The translations under genes were made by a program, and so were the position numbers. Source: an uncultured Flavobacterium sp. (GTDB lineage: Bacteria; Bacteroidota; Bacteroidia; Flavobacteriales; Flavobacteriaceae). Taken from it: a DNA stretch of 12,643 nucleotides. Location of the stretch: contig NZ_CALBSN010000136.1 of the NCBI RefSeq assembly GCF_937967675.1, positions 1 through 12,643 on the forward strand. The letters run 5' to 3'. The notes beneath the pieces are model-generated. The model saw nothing but the letters and a program-made list of their open reading frames with translations, ran no database searches and was not told the DNA's origin. Positions 1 through 6,845 of the stretch are shown here, piece by piece (position 1 is the first letter of the stretch; each line of letters starts with the position of its first letter).

Positions 1-21
1 TTTTTACTATTTTTGTTAAAA

Positions 22-45
22 AGATTGTGAGTTTTTTCACAGTCT
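22..45. other. Hairpin at left edge, upstream of first cassette
   Basis: Bases 22-30 and 37-45 form a 9-bp stem (one G-T pair) with a 6-base loop. It lies 3 bases before GTTAGCAGAC (49-58), the first cassette boundary. It does not resemble the other repeats, whose 3' part always reads like AAGCNGCANAACGTT. It could be the end of a divergent attC, part of the attI site, or a terminator of an upstream gene. The window begins too close to decide. Confidence 0.35.
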
Positions 46-104
46 GACGTTAGCAGACATATTTGAAAAACAGAACGAAAAACAGAAACTTAATATTAAA
101 AATT

Positions 105-488
105 ATGAAAAAATCGCTGATTATTGCTTTAACATTCTTACTAGTAAGTTGTGGAGCAAATATTAAATCTAATTTTAATGAACAATTAAAACCATTAACT
201 ATTGAGGACAAAGTTGCGTTCCTTGATATACAAAATCAAGTTCCTGAAGGAGCAAAAAAAATTGGAAATGCAAAATTTGGAGATAGTGGTTTCTCAACTG
301 ATTGTGATTTCAATACTAATTTAATAAGTGCCCGAAAACTTGCAAGAGCGAATGGTGCAAATATCGTTAAAGTTATAAAAAAGACAACTCCAGATTTATG
401 GAGTACTTGTTATCGAATTACTGTCGAATTTTATTATTTCTCAGGCGATGTAACAAAACTTCCTCAATATCAATTACAAATTAATTAA
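105..488 (+). CDS. Small lipoprotein, RcsF-like pattern
   Basis: A 127-residue protein with a lipoprotein signal: a short basic start, a hydrophobic run and a lipobox (LVSC) with Cys16 as the lipidation site, so it probably sits in the envelope. The ATG at 105 is preferred over an upstream TTG at 63 because only the ATG places the signal peptide at the N-terminus. The mature part has two more cysteines (Cys67, Cys102) around a segment reading SARKLARANGANIVKV at about 75-90. That segment recalls the helix of RcsF-type envelope sensors, which also use disulfides, but the resemblance is weak and from memory. The next gene follows after 17 bases in the same cassette, so the two are probably co-transcribed. 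Confidence 0.75.
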   Translation: MKKSLIIALTFLLVSCGANIKSNFNEQLKPLTIEDKVAFLDIQNQVPEGAKKIGNAKFGDSGFSTDCDFNTNLISARKLARANGANIVKVIKKTTPDLWSTCYRITVEFYYFSGDVTKLPQYQLQIN

Positions 489-505
489 TCTAAATTCTAT
501 ATAAA

Positions 506-976
506 ATGAAGAAATCAATTATCACTTGCTCATTAGCACTAACATTATTATTATCAAGTTGTGCTACAATTATGTCAGGTTCAAAACAAAATGTAAAATT
601 TGCGAGTAATCCAAGTTCAGCTACAATTTTCATTGACGAAGTTGAAGTTGGAAAAACACCTTTTGAAATGAAACTTGCAAGAAAAAGTGAACATCATGTA
701 ATGATAAAATTAGAAGGTTACCAAACGTACCAAACTACATTAACCAAAAAATTTAATGGTTGGTTTGTTGGAAACATATTAATTGGTGGCTTAATCGGAA
801 TAATAATTGATCCAATTACAGGTGCGATGTATAATTTAACTCCAAAAGAAATTAATGCTGAAATGGCAAAAGGAACAGCATTTAATTATAAAAAAGGAGA
901 AGTTTATGTTGCAGTTGCTTTAGAAATTGACCCAACTTGGAAAAAAATCGGACAACTTGAAAAAGTAAATAACTAA
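506..976 (+). CDS. PEGA-domain lipoprotein
   Basis: A 156-residue lipoprotein; the signal peptide ends in LLSSC with Cys19 as the lipidated residue. Residues about 33-80 fit a PEGA domain: a short beta-sandwich with the hallmark order SNPSSATIFID, then VGKTPF, then a segment ending in EGYQTY. These domains occur on bacterial surface proteins and are thought to bind cell wall or other envelope parts. A glycine-rich hydrophobic stretch at about 88-101 could insert in or lie on a membrane. It is the second gene of the first cassette and ends 11 bases before the extended R'' arm of attC 1. PEGA assignment is good; the biological role is unknown. Confidence 0.82.
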   Translation: MKKSIITCSLALTLLLSSCATIMSGSKQNVKFASNPSSATIFIDEVEVGKTPFEMKLARKSEHHVMIKLEGYQTYQTTLTKKFNGWFVGNILIGGLIGIIIDPITGAMYNLTPKEINAEMAKGTAFNYKKGEVYVAVALEIDPTWKKIGQLEKVNN

Positions 977-990
977 TAAGTTAATACGTC

Positions 991-1124
991 TGCTAACAGC
1001 AGTTTGCAAAAATGGCGGGTTTTGGGCTTAATTTAAAGTTGGTTTTGTACTTGAAAAGTCAGTGTTTAACCGAAAGTTTAGGCTTCTTTAATCCGCCACT
1101 TCTGCAAGCTGCAAAACGTTGGCA
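991..1124 (+). repeat. attC site 1 (type B)
   Basis: R'' is TGCTAAC (991-997) and R' is GTTGGCA (1118-1124). The inner pair GCAGTTTGC / GCAAGCTGC and the further arms TGGCGGGTT / AATCCGCCA give a long imperfect stem. It shares the ends of sites 2 and 6, but its central loop differs from theirs and lacks their internal direct repeat. It closes cassette C1. Confidence 0.85.
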
Positions 1125-1159
1125 GAGATTTTACCGCAGAATCGCAAAAAAAAGAAAAA

Positions 1160-1972
1160 ATGTATAAAAAGATAATTCTACTAATAATTTTAATTGTTTC
1201 ATCAAATATTTATTCACAAACATTTGATGAAAAGTACACTATCTATATAGACACAATAAAAATTGAAAATGAAAATATAGTGTTTTTAAGAGTTCCAGAT
1301 AAAAAAATAAAAAGTCCTGCAAAAAATTATGTAATTTCTTTACAAACTTGTCTTGGTAGAATACAAAATGATATTAAAAACGGTAAAACAATAAATTCTT
1401 TTGATTCACATTATTTTAAAACAAACTCAAATTCTATAAACTATAAAGACAAAAATTGGAAATTAGAATTTTATGAGAACGAATTTAAAGCATACGAAAA
1501 TATAATTGCTAATAAAAATAAAAAAAACTACAATCAGTTTTTAAAAGATATTTCAAAAAAAGAAGAACTGCCAAAAGAGGATATAAGATATGTAAATATT
1601 GGAGAATTAACAATCTATTCGGATACTACAAATGAAGCGGAAGATATTGGTCATCTTCCAACTCATTGTGCTATCAAAGTAATTAAAGATTTGGATAATG
1701 GTTATTCACAAATTTTAGCTTGTAGTTTTAAAAATGGGTATGTAAAAACGAAATATTTAGTTAAAGACAGAAGCTTAATAACAATTGAAAGTGAATTTAA
1801 AGTAATTGAACACAATTTTTGCTTTGTAATTTTTCCTGATAATGATGAAATGTATTATAATGGATATATTTCAGAAAAATTTAGAACCTATTATCTTGGT
1901 CCAAAGGGTGGTTGTTACTACGTGACAAGAACTGGAAGCAAAGTTTATGTTGATAGAAATGTATGTAATTAA
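1160..1972 (+). CDS. Secreted protein with SH3-like region and C-terminal PBCV-type adaptor motif
   Basis: A 270-residue protein with an N-terminal signal peptide (about 1-20, ending IYSQ) and no lipobox, so probably exported to the periplasm or beyond. Residues about 145-201 look like a bacterial SH3-like domain (ELTIYSDTTNEAEDIGHLP, later GYVKTKYLV), a fold often found on proteins that contact cell wall. The last 25 residues carry GPKGGCYYVTRTGSKVYVD, matching the short basic 'PBCV adaptor' motif common at C-termini of Bacteroidota proteins. The middle third (about 20-140) is lysine-rich and not recognised. First gene of cassette C2; the next gene begins 12 bases after its stop, suggesting an operon. 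Confidence 0.8.
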   Translation: MYKKIILLIILIVSSNIYSQTFDEKYTIYIDTIKIENENIVFLRVPDKKIKSPAKNYVISLQTCLGRIQNDIKNGKTINSFDSHYFKTNSNSINYKDKNWKLEFYENEFKAYENIIANKNKKNYNQFLKDISKKEELPKEDIRYVNIGELTIYSDTTNEAEDIGHLPTHCAIKVIKDLDNGYSQILACSFKNGYVKTKYLVKDRSLITIESEFKVIEHNFCFVIFPDNDEMYYNGYISEKFRTYYLGPKGGCYYVTRTGSKVYVDRNVCN

Positions 1973-1984
1973 AAAAAAATAAAA

Positions 1985-2800
1985 ATGGCAAATTGTATCG
2001 CTTGTAATAAATCATTAGGAATGCTAAATACACCAATGTTTAGTAAAGGACAAACAAAAGATTTTGGAACTATTTGTACTTCGTGTCATATGAGTTTAGC
2101 AATGAATAGCTTTTCTCATATTTCAAATAAAGTAAAACAATATTCAAACCAAGAAGTTATAGATGCTATTCAACAAATCAATTCTACAAAAGACCAAATA
2201 AAAAGTGACAAAAAAGAAGCATTTGAACGAAAAGTAGAAGAACATAAAAACCAAATTAGCTCAAATAATGAGAGATTACAAGTAATAAAGTCAACTATTT
2301 CTAAATTAAACCCAACAGTTCTTAATAAAAGGGAAGTTGCAGAATTGCCGTCAATATTGATGGAAGATGAAAATATTGAAAAAATAAATTCAGGATTTTT
2401 AGATGAAGGAAAAGGCTCAACTGGAAATGGTTTATTAGTAGCAACAAATTATAGAGTTATATTCATTGACAAGCCAATGCTTGGTTTTGGAATAAAAATG
2501 GAAGATTTTCCTTATGATAAAATTTCATCGGTATCAGTTGAAACTGGTTTTCTGAAAGGTGTATTAAAAATTATTTGTTCGGGAAATACGGCAAAAATTA
2601 ATTTAGTAACTGGAGCAAAAGAATTTTCTGAATTTGTGAGGCAAAAGACAATTTCAAAACCTATTGTTCAACAACAAGTTGTAAGTAACGAACCAGATAT
2701 TTTGGGACAAATTGAAAAACTTGCTGAATTAAAAGCAAAAGGAATTTTGACTGAAGAAGAGTTTACCGAAAAAAAATCAGTTTTATTATCAAAAATCTAA
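1985..2800 (+). CDS. Zinc-ribbon, bacterial PH (bPH) and SHOCT domain protein
   Basis: A 271-residue protein with no signal peptide, probably cytoplasmic. Two CxxC knuckles (Cys4/Cys7 and Cys31/Cys34) form a likely zinc ribbon. A charged helical, possibly coiled-coil stretch follows (about 60-105). Residues about 125-222 fit the bacterial PH domain of the YokE/bPH type, including GLLVATNYRVIFIDKPMLG and a final helix. The C-terminus (about 238-270) is a SHOCT motif (LGQIEKLAELKAKGILTEEEF), a short helical module for oligomerisation. The combination is common in bacterial proteins of unknown function. Second gene of C2; its stop lies 8 bases before the extended R'' arm of attC 2. Confidence 0.85.
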   Translation: MANCIACNKSLGMLNTPMFSKGQTKDFGTICTSCHMSLAMNSFSHISNKVKQYSNQEVIDAIQQINSTKDQIKSDKKEAFERKVEEHKNQISSNNERLQVIKSTISKLNPTVLNKREVAELPSILMEDENIEKINSGFLDEGKGSTGNGLLVATNYRVIFIDKPMLGFGIKMEDFPYDKISSVSVETGFLKGVLKIICSGNTAKINLVTGAKEFSEFVRQKTISKPIVQQQVVSNEPDILGQIEKLAELKAKGILTEEEFTEKKSVLLSKI

Positions 2801-2810
2801 AAAAACCATC

Positions 2811-2942
2811 TGCCAACAGCAGTTTGGCAAAATGGCGGGTTCAGTGCTAAATTGAACATTTGGTTTTCAAGTGAAGTTTAGTGCTAAATTGAAAGTAAGT
2901 GCTTCTAAATCCGCCACTTCGCCAAGCTGCAAAACGTTAGCA
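2811..2942 (+). repeat. attC site 2 (type B)
   Basis: R'' TGCCAAC (2811-2817) and R' GTTAGCA (2936-2942), with GCAGTTTGGC / GCCAAGCTGC as the L pair. The loop holds a 14-base direct repeat, AGTGCTAAATTGAA, at 2843-2856 and 2880-2893. Almost the same as site 6. Closes cassette C2. Confidence 0.87.
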
Positions 2943-2989
2943 GCAAGGCTAGACACCGGCACTACTAATAAATAACTACCCTTTCAAAC

Positions 2990-3021
2990 AAAAAGGACTG
3001 ACCCAATTAAGGTGTCAGTCC
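2990..3021 (-). terminator. Rho-independent-type terminator after mph
   Basis: Read on the minus strand, GGACTGAC(A)CC pairs with GGGTCAGTCC around a TTAATT loop and is followed by TTTTTG. It begins 18 bases past the mph stop and would end the mef-mph transcript before it runs antisense into C2. Confidence 0.8.
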
Positions 3022-3039
3022 CCACTAAAAACAAAATTT

Positions 3040-3924
3040 CTACTCAACGCCTAACTGTAATTTTGCAGCACTAAGATGAATTTCATCTTGCGTTTCTAAA
3101 GCAAAATATCCATAAACTAAAGGTGCAGCCGCAGCTCTTTCAACCGCTTGTTCAAATAGCTTATCCCATACTACTCCACCTTGTTTTTTATATTCTGAAA
3201 TTAAAGATTTTAGCCCTTCTTCACCGAAAACAGTAACGTGACCCGAAAAATCTTGGGCTATATCGCTGACTTGTGCAGTTGACCAATCAATAATTCCACA
3301 AACTTCTCCATTATGATGAGTAAGTGTATGTCCTGCATACAAATCACCGTGAATGAATTTTGTGAAATTCGGCCATAAGGCATCATTATCCAGCCATTTT
3401 TGGTACCGAAGTTCTAATTCGGCACTTATCCCTAATTCAGATTTCACCAAAATCAATTTTTCTGAAATCTCATTTCTAACCTGTTCAGGTGTCAAAACTT
3501 TTAGATTATTACGAAGTACTTCTTCCGTTGGAATGGAATGAAGTTCAACCAAAACCTTCGCCAACGATTGAATGTAAAGTTCGCTGTCTTTAGACATATT
3601 CCAGGTTACTTCATAAGTCTCCGCATCATAAGTAAGTGCAGGTTTTCCATCGAGCAAAGGATAGGCTATAAGTTCTTCATTAGCTATACGCCAGTCGGGA
3701 ACTTGTACCGAAAGGTATTTCGACACTAATTGAAGAATGCGTAATTCATTCGTAATCTGTTCGCCCAAGCCTGCTCTTCTTGGAATACGCAACAACCATT
3801 TTGTGCCATCCTTATCTGTAGCGAAACCAACCTTAAAGTCAATTCCCATCTCATTAAAACTCATTTTATCAGAAAGAAATAAACCATTTCTTTTCGCCAA
3901 TTTTTGAATATCTTTATTTTTCAT
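3040..3924 (-). CDS. mph(G): Macrolide 2'-phosphotransferase (Mph family)
   Basis: A 294-residue cytoplasmic kinase of the aminoglycoside/macrolide phosphotransferase fold. Enzymes of this family inactivate erythromycin-type macrolides by nucleotide-dependent phosphorylation of the 2'-OH of desosamine. Visible motifs: WLLRIPRR at 43-50 in the N-lobe, characteristic of Mph proteins; the catalytic loop HGDLYAGH at 192-199 with Asp194 as the base; IIDWSTAQ at 211-218 with Asp213 as the metal ligand. The length is normal for the family. It lies 3 bases downstream of mef, so translation is probably coupled. The mef-mph tandem is the known arrangement of mef(C)-mph(G), first described in aquatic bacteria; the exact subtype is my best guess. 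Confidence 0.92.
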   Translation of the reverse strand: MKNKDIQKLAKRNGLFLSDKMSFNEMGIDFKVGFATDKDGTKWLLRIPRRAGLGEQITNELRILQLVSKYLSVQVPDWRIANEELIAYPLLDGKPALTYDAETYEVTWNMSKDSELYIQSLAKVLVELHSIPTEEVLRNNLKVLTPEQVRNEISEKLILVKSELGISAELELRYQKWLDNDALWPNFTKFIHGDLYAGHTLTHHNGEVCGIIDWSTAQVSDIAQDFSGHVTVFGEEGLKSLISEYKKQGGVVWDKLFEQAVERAAAAPLVYGYFALETQDEIHLSAAKLQLGVE

Positions 3925-3927
3925 TTT

Positions 3928-5151
3928 TTAAACATTTTTGATTTTATCTAATTGCATTAAGTTGCGAGTGCCAAACGAAAGAATACCCACAAGGATTGCC
4001 AAACAACCGCTTATAATAAACGAAATGTTTACACCAATAACTTCTGCAATCAGACCTGTGAATAATAAACCGATTACACTTGGCAACACTGCCAGACTAT
4101 AATAAAGGGAAAATACTCGCCCTAATTTGTCAGGGCTTACCTCTGTTTGTACAATTGCTGTAAAACAGCCATTGAAAACGGACAGACTGATACCTCCAAT
4201 GGCAGTTGTCAATACAAATCCTACAAACCAACTTGCAGGCAATGCTCCACTCAAAATAAATGTAAGTCCTAATAATACATACATTACATTGACAGCTACC
4301 ACTTTTGAGCCTTTCAATTTGAAAGTACTCAAGGTAGCTCCACCAATAAGCATACCTCCACCCCAAACCACTTCTACAACTCCCATTTCCCATTTTCCAC
4401 CTGCATAATGCCCTGTTGTAAGCAACGGAAACATAATGGCAGCAGGCATTATAATGAAGGTTATTGCCATTGCATAAAGAAAAAGATAACGTAATCCTTT
4501 GTTCTTTGATATAGTTTGAAATCCTTCCAAAAAATCAGTAGTTATTGAATGGATAGACGATTTTGATTTCGTCACTAAATCGGGAATTTTCACCATTACG
4601 AGCGAAAGAATAGCCAGCAATGCCCCAATCAAATCCAAATACAATACCATTGAAATGGGAAGATAGGCAATGGCTAGTGTTCCAATGGCAGGTCCGCCAA
4701 TACTACAAACTGAATGCAGAACTTGATTAATTCCTGCTACCTTTATCAATTCACTTTGGGGTACAATCAGTGGAGCTATAGCCTGTAGTGCTGGAGTATG
4801 AAAAGCATTGCCAATAGAACGCAATCCGAGTAGCACATAAATCCATATTAGATTAACATTTTCATTTTGTAGAATGACAAGTAACACAAGAGCACAGACA
4901 GCAATAAAAGCATCCGAAAAAATCATTACATATTTACGATTGAGACGGTCAACATATACTCCTGCAATTAAACCTATCAATGCTTGAGGTAACATTGCCG
5001 CTATTCCTGCGTAGGCTAACACTTCGGCTGACTTATACTCCAGACTAAGCCATATAACTATAGCAAACTGAACAGCGTAACTTGTAAGCATTGATGCAAA
5101 CTGCCCAGCCCATATAAACATATAGGTCTTAAACCATTTACAGTTTTCCAT
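3928..5151 (-). CDS. mef(C): Macrolide efflux MFS transporter (Mef family)
   Basis: A 407-residue inner-membrane transporter of the major facilitator superfamily with about 12 hydrophobic segments. Mef proteins export 14- and 15-membered macrolides using the proton gradient. The N-terminus (WFKTYMFIWAGQFASMLTS) matches the Mef start, and the MFS motif A loop appears as AGVYVDRLNRKY at about 63-74. The length agrees with Mef proteins (about 405). It is the first gene of a two-gene operon with mph and is preceded by a 14-codon leader frame that ends 10 bases before its ATG. Efflux plus phosphorylation act together on the same drugs. Subtype mef(C) is inferred from the tandem partner and remembered sequence. 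Confidence 0.92.
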   Translation of the reverse strand: MENCKWFKTYMFIWAGQFASMLTSYAVQFAIVIWLSLEYKSAEVLAYAGIAAMLPQALIGLIAGVYVDRLNRKYVMIFSDAFIAVCALVLLVILQNENVNLIWIYVLLGLRSIGNAFHTPALQAIAPLIVPQSELIKVAGINQVLHSVCSIGGPAIGTLAIAYLPISMVLYLDLIGALLAILSLVMVKIPDLVTKSKSSIHSITTDFLEGFQTISKNKGLRYLFLYAMAITFIIMPAAIMFPLLTTGHYAGGKWEMGVVEVVWGGGMLIGGATLSTFKLKGSKVVAVNVMYVLLGLTFILSGALPASWFVGFVLTTAIGGISLSVFNGCFTAIVQTEVSPDKLGRVFSLYYSLAVLPSVIGLLFTGLIAEVIGVNISFIISGCLAILVGILSFGTRNLMQLDKIKNV

Positions 5152-5161
5152 AAAAACTTGA

Positions 5162-5206
5162 TTAAATTATACAACAAAACAATAGTGATATAATACATAG
5201 AAGCAT
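5162..5206 (-). CDS. Putative macrolide-responsive leader peptide (14 aa)
   Basis: A short frame on the minus strand encodes MLLCIISLLFCCII and stops 10 bases before the mef ATG. Inducible macrolide resistance genes are often controlled by short hydrophobic leader peptides on which the drug-bound ribosome stalls. Position and size fit that. The sequence does not contain the R/K-x-R/K stalling motif and is not a leader I recognise, so this rests on position and on the surrounding inverted repeats. Confidence 0.45.
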   Translation of the reverse strand: MLLCIISLLFCCII

Positions 5207-5282
5207 TATATCATAAGTGTGGAACTTAAATAGAAGAACCCTAATTATTTAATCCAAGGCTTAGCCACGTGTTGTATAATTT
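5164..5282 (-). promoter_or_regulatory. Attenuator-like leader region of mef-mph
   Basis: Two nested inverted repeats span the leader. The outer one is a perfect 13-base pair (5270-5282 with 5164-5176) that would hold the end of the leader frame and the region just upstream of the mef start. The inner one, TGATATAAT (5186-5194) with ATTATATCA (5205-5213), covers the start and middle of the leader frame. A ribosome paused in the leader would disturb both. This arrangement suggests induction by macrolide at the level of translation or transcription, but no competing fold was computed. Confidence 0.5.
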
Positions 5283-5297
5283 TTTGAAGTGAAGCCA

Positions 5298-5305
5298 CAA
5301 AAGTA
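5298..5305 (-). promoter_or_regulatory. Possible -7 box of the mef-mph promoter
   Basis: On the minus strand the sequence is TACTTTTG, a full match to the Bacteroidota -7 consensus TANNTTTG. The nearest upstream TTG is only 13 bases away, shorter than the usual 17-23, so the -33 half is weak. A transcript starting here would have about 140 bases of leader, enough to hold the predicted attenuator. Confidence 0.35.
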
Positions 5306-5354
5306 CAAAATATTATCTCAAAAAATAAGCTATTTTAGCAAAATTAAGCCCAGC

Positions 5355-5486
5355 AGCTAACAAGGGTTTTGCGATAGTGGGGCGAAACTGCAAAGTTCAA
5401 CAGTAGTTCTTCGGTTCAGTTTTTGTGCAAAATTGAAGATTGGTGCTTCGATTGCCCCACCATCGCAAAGCCCAGAAACGTTAGCG
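5355..5486 (+). repeat. attC site 3 (singleton type)
   Basis: R'' AGCTAAC (5355-5361), R' GTTAGCG (5480-5486). The stem is GGGTTTTGCGAT with ATCGCAAAGCCC and GTGGGGCGAA with ATTGCCCCAC, and the loop is unrelated to types A and B. It keeps the same overall size (132 bases) and the conserved AACGTT end. Closes the macrolide cassette. Confidence 0.8.
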
Positions 5487-5539
5487 GTAAGCGTATATGA
5501 TCATTACGTAAAAAATATTGAAAATAAAATATCTTTAAA

Positions 5540-6076
5540 ATGGGAATGTATTATAGTATTGAATTAAAAAACAATGAAGAAATTGGATATGTTGATTTTC
5601 CCTATCCTCTATCGTATTTCTTTGAACAAATTGGTGGATATAATGACAAAAGTATTGTTAGTCAAATAGAAAAAATATTAGATATTGATTTAAGTATTTT
5701 TCAGAAAATATATAATTCTGAAATGGGTTTTGAAGAAGAATTTGAGGATTTTGATGTTGAGGCTGTAGAAAATGAAATGTGGGTTGATATTGATGCGTTG
5801 ATAAATAAATTAGAAGAATTTAAGAACAAAACAGAAAAAAATAAAAATTACTTTTTGAAAGTTGTTTTAAATCCAAAAGACGACAGGAATGTTTATCAGG
5901 ATTTTGATTACGAAAAAATGATTAAATATCAACAAGAAAACCCATTGTCATTATATCCTATCGAAAATGGAATAATTTCTGAAAAAATATTAGAAAATTC
6001 AATTAATGAACTTCTGAATACACTTAAAGAAATAAAAAGAAATGGAGAAACAGAAATAAGATTGATATATGAATAA
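5540..6076 (+). CDS. Acidic protein of unknown function
   Basis: A 178-residue protein without signal peptide or membrane segment, so cytoplasmic by inference. It is strongly acidic in the middle (EEEFEDFDVEAVENEMWVDID at about 64-85) and has a lysine/asparagine-rich link, then a C-terminal helical part (KILENSINELLNTLKEIKR) and a short final strand. No family is recognised. Small acidic proteins of this kind are often immunity proteins, but nothing in the sequence proves it and no toxin lies beside it. It is the only gene of cassette C4, starting 59 bases into it; no clear promoter is visible in attC 3. Confidence 0.75.
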   Translation: MGMYYSIELKNNEEIGYVDFPYPLSYFFEQIGGYNDKSIVSQIEKILDIDLSIFQKIYNSEMGFEEEFEDFDVEAVENEMWVDIDALINKLEEFKNKTEKNKNYFLKVVLNPKDDRNVYQDFDYEKMIKYQQENPLSLYPIENGIISEKILENSINELLNTLKEIKRNGETEIRLIYE

Positions 6077-6085
6077 AACGCCTAC

Positions 6086-6223
6086 CGCTAACAGCGGTTT
6101 GCTTCAATGGCTACTTCCGGATTTTCCTACGGAAAATCCTCTGCTGAATGGAATGTTTTGTTATATTTGTAATGGCTTGGTGTTGGTTTAACGCCACTGA
6201 GAGCAAGCCGCAGAACGTTATGA
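6086..6223 (+). repeat. attC site 4 (type A)
   Basis: R'' CGCTAAC (6086-6092), R' GTTATGA (6217-6223). L pair GCGGTTTGC / GCAAGCCGC; the spacer between box and L arm is 1 base on the left and 5 on the right. The centre holds the strong hairpin GGATTTTCC-TAC-GGAAAATCC. Closes C4. The R' overlaps a possible in-frame ATG of the next gene. Confidence 0.9.
6162..6169 (+). promoter_or_regulatory. TATATTTG element in attC 4
   Basis: Matches TANNTTTG. A CTG lies 18 bases upstream where a TTG would be expected. It is 74 bases before the lipoprotein gene at 6244. Confidence 0.4.
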
Positions 6224-6243
6224 GCAAGCATAAAAAACTGCTA

Positions 6244-6609
6244 ATGAGAAACATTTTATATATATTAATTTATACTATTTTTCTGAGTTTTACTTCATGT
6301 AAACCTGAGCAGACGAAATTTAATCAAAATCAATGGAAAACTCGAAATGATTTAGATTATAATCATAGAGAATTAATGATTGAAGACCTTTCTAAAAACT
6401 ATTTAAAACCTGGAATGAAATTACGCGAGGTGGAAAACCTGCTTGGGAAAAATGATTTTGCGAGCGAACAAGATACTCTTCAACTCCAGTATGAAATCTA
6501 TGTTGATTATGGAATTGATATTGATCCAGTTGAAACTAAAACCTTAATTATAAATTTTGATTCTGATTCTACTTTAACTAAAATTCGTTTAGACCATTGG
6601 GAAAGATAA
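6244..6609 (+). CDS. BamE/SmpA-like lipoprotein
   Basis: A 121-residue lipoprotein: MRNILYILIYTIFLSFTSC with Cys19 as the lipidated residue. Residues about 57-70 read GMKLREVENLLGKN, the helix and turn typical of the SmpA/OmlA (BamE) fold (GMs..eV..llG.P), followed by beta strands (LQLQYEIYVDY, KTLIINFDSDSTLTKIRLD). BamE itself assists outer-membrane protein assembly; many small lipoproteins share only its fold, so the role here is unknown. The reading frame is open upstream through attC 4 to 6148 and includes an ATG at 6220 inside the recombination box. The start at 6244 is chosen because it puts the signal peptide at the N-terminus. Sole gene of C5. Confidence 0.75.
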   Translation: MRNILYILIYTIFLSFTSCKPEQTKFNQNQWKTRNDLDYNHRELMIEDLSKNYLKPGMKLREVENLLGKNDFASEQDTLQLQYEIYVDYGIDIDPVETKTLIINFDSDSTLTKIRLDHWER

Positions 6610-6616
6610 TGCCAGC

Positions 6617-6754
6617 TCATAACAACGGTTTGCTTCAATGGCTACTTCCGGATTTTCCTACGGAAAATCCGCTGCTGAATGGAATGTTTTGTTATATTTG
6701 TAATGGCTTGGTGTTGGCTCAACGCCACTGAGAGCAAGCCGCAAAACGTTAGCC
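6617..6754 (+). repeat. attC site 5 (type A)
   Basis: R'' TCATAAC (6617-6623), R' GTTAGCC (6748-6754). Nearly identical to site 4 over its full length, differing mainly at the boxes and with AACGG instead of AGCGG next to R''. Closes C5. Confidence 0.9.
6693..6700 (+). promoter_or_regulatory. TATATTTG element in attC 5
   Basis: Same element as in site 4, here 145 bases before the restriction-enzyme gene, the longest such distance in the array. Confidence 0.3.
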
Positions 6755-6845
6755 GTCAGTGTAGGGAACCGCAGAAACCGACAGACAACAACCATAAATA
6801 AACTTTAAAAATCGTAAATTTACGTCCTCAACGAAAAAAATAATA

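Larger units (their letters stand above)
2937..5480 (-). mobile_element. Macrolide resistance cassette C3, genes opposite to the array
   Basis: About 2.5 kb carrying mef and mph on the minus strand, against the direction of all other cassettes, with its own terminator, leader and likely promoter. Its ends match only imperfectly: GTTAGC is shared, then 5 of the next 8 bases agree. Its attC (site 3) has loop and stem sequences not seen in any other site here. The coding sequence is visibly less AT-rich than neighbouring genes. I infer recent arrival from another integron or host. It could also be two fused cassettes or a cassette with an inserted operon. Confidence 0.65.

Noticed and set aside
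4130..4393. Overlapping frames in mef
   Set aside because: They lie within the coding sequence of a clear MFS transporter and have no protein features of their own.
2811..5486. Composite transposon around mef-mph
   Set aside because: No transposase or insertion-sequence ends are visible; the flanking repeats are attC sites of two different types.
6113..6141. Transcription terminators in type A sites (GGATTTTCC-TAC-GGAAAATCC)
   Set aside because: The stem is strong but AT-rich and is followed by CTGCTGAATGG, not a T run; it is better explained as the attC central stem.
6148..6243. Extended N-terminus for the C5 lipoprotein starting inside attC 4
   Set aside because: It would bury the lipoprotein signal peptide 32 residues inside the protein, and the added part is repeat sequence shared with other sites.
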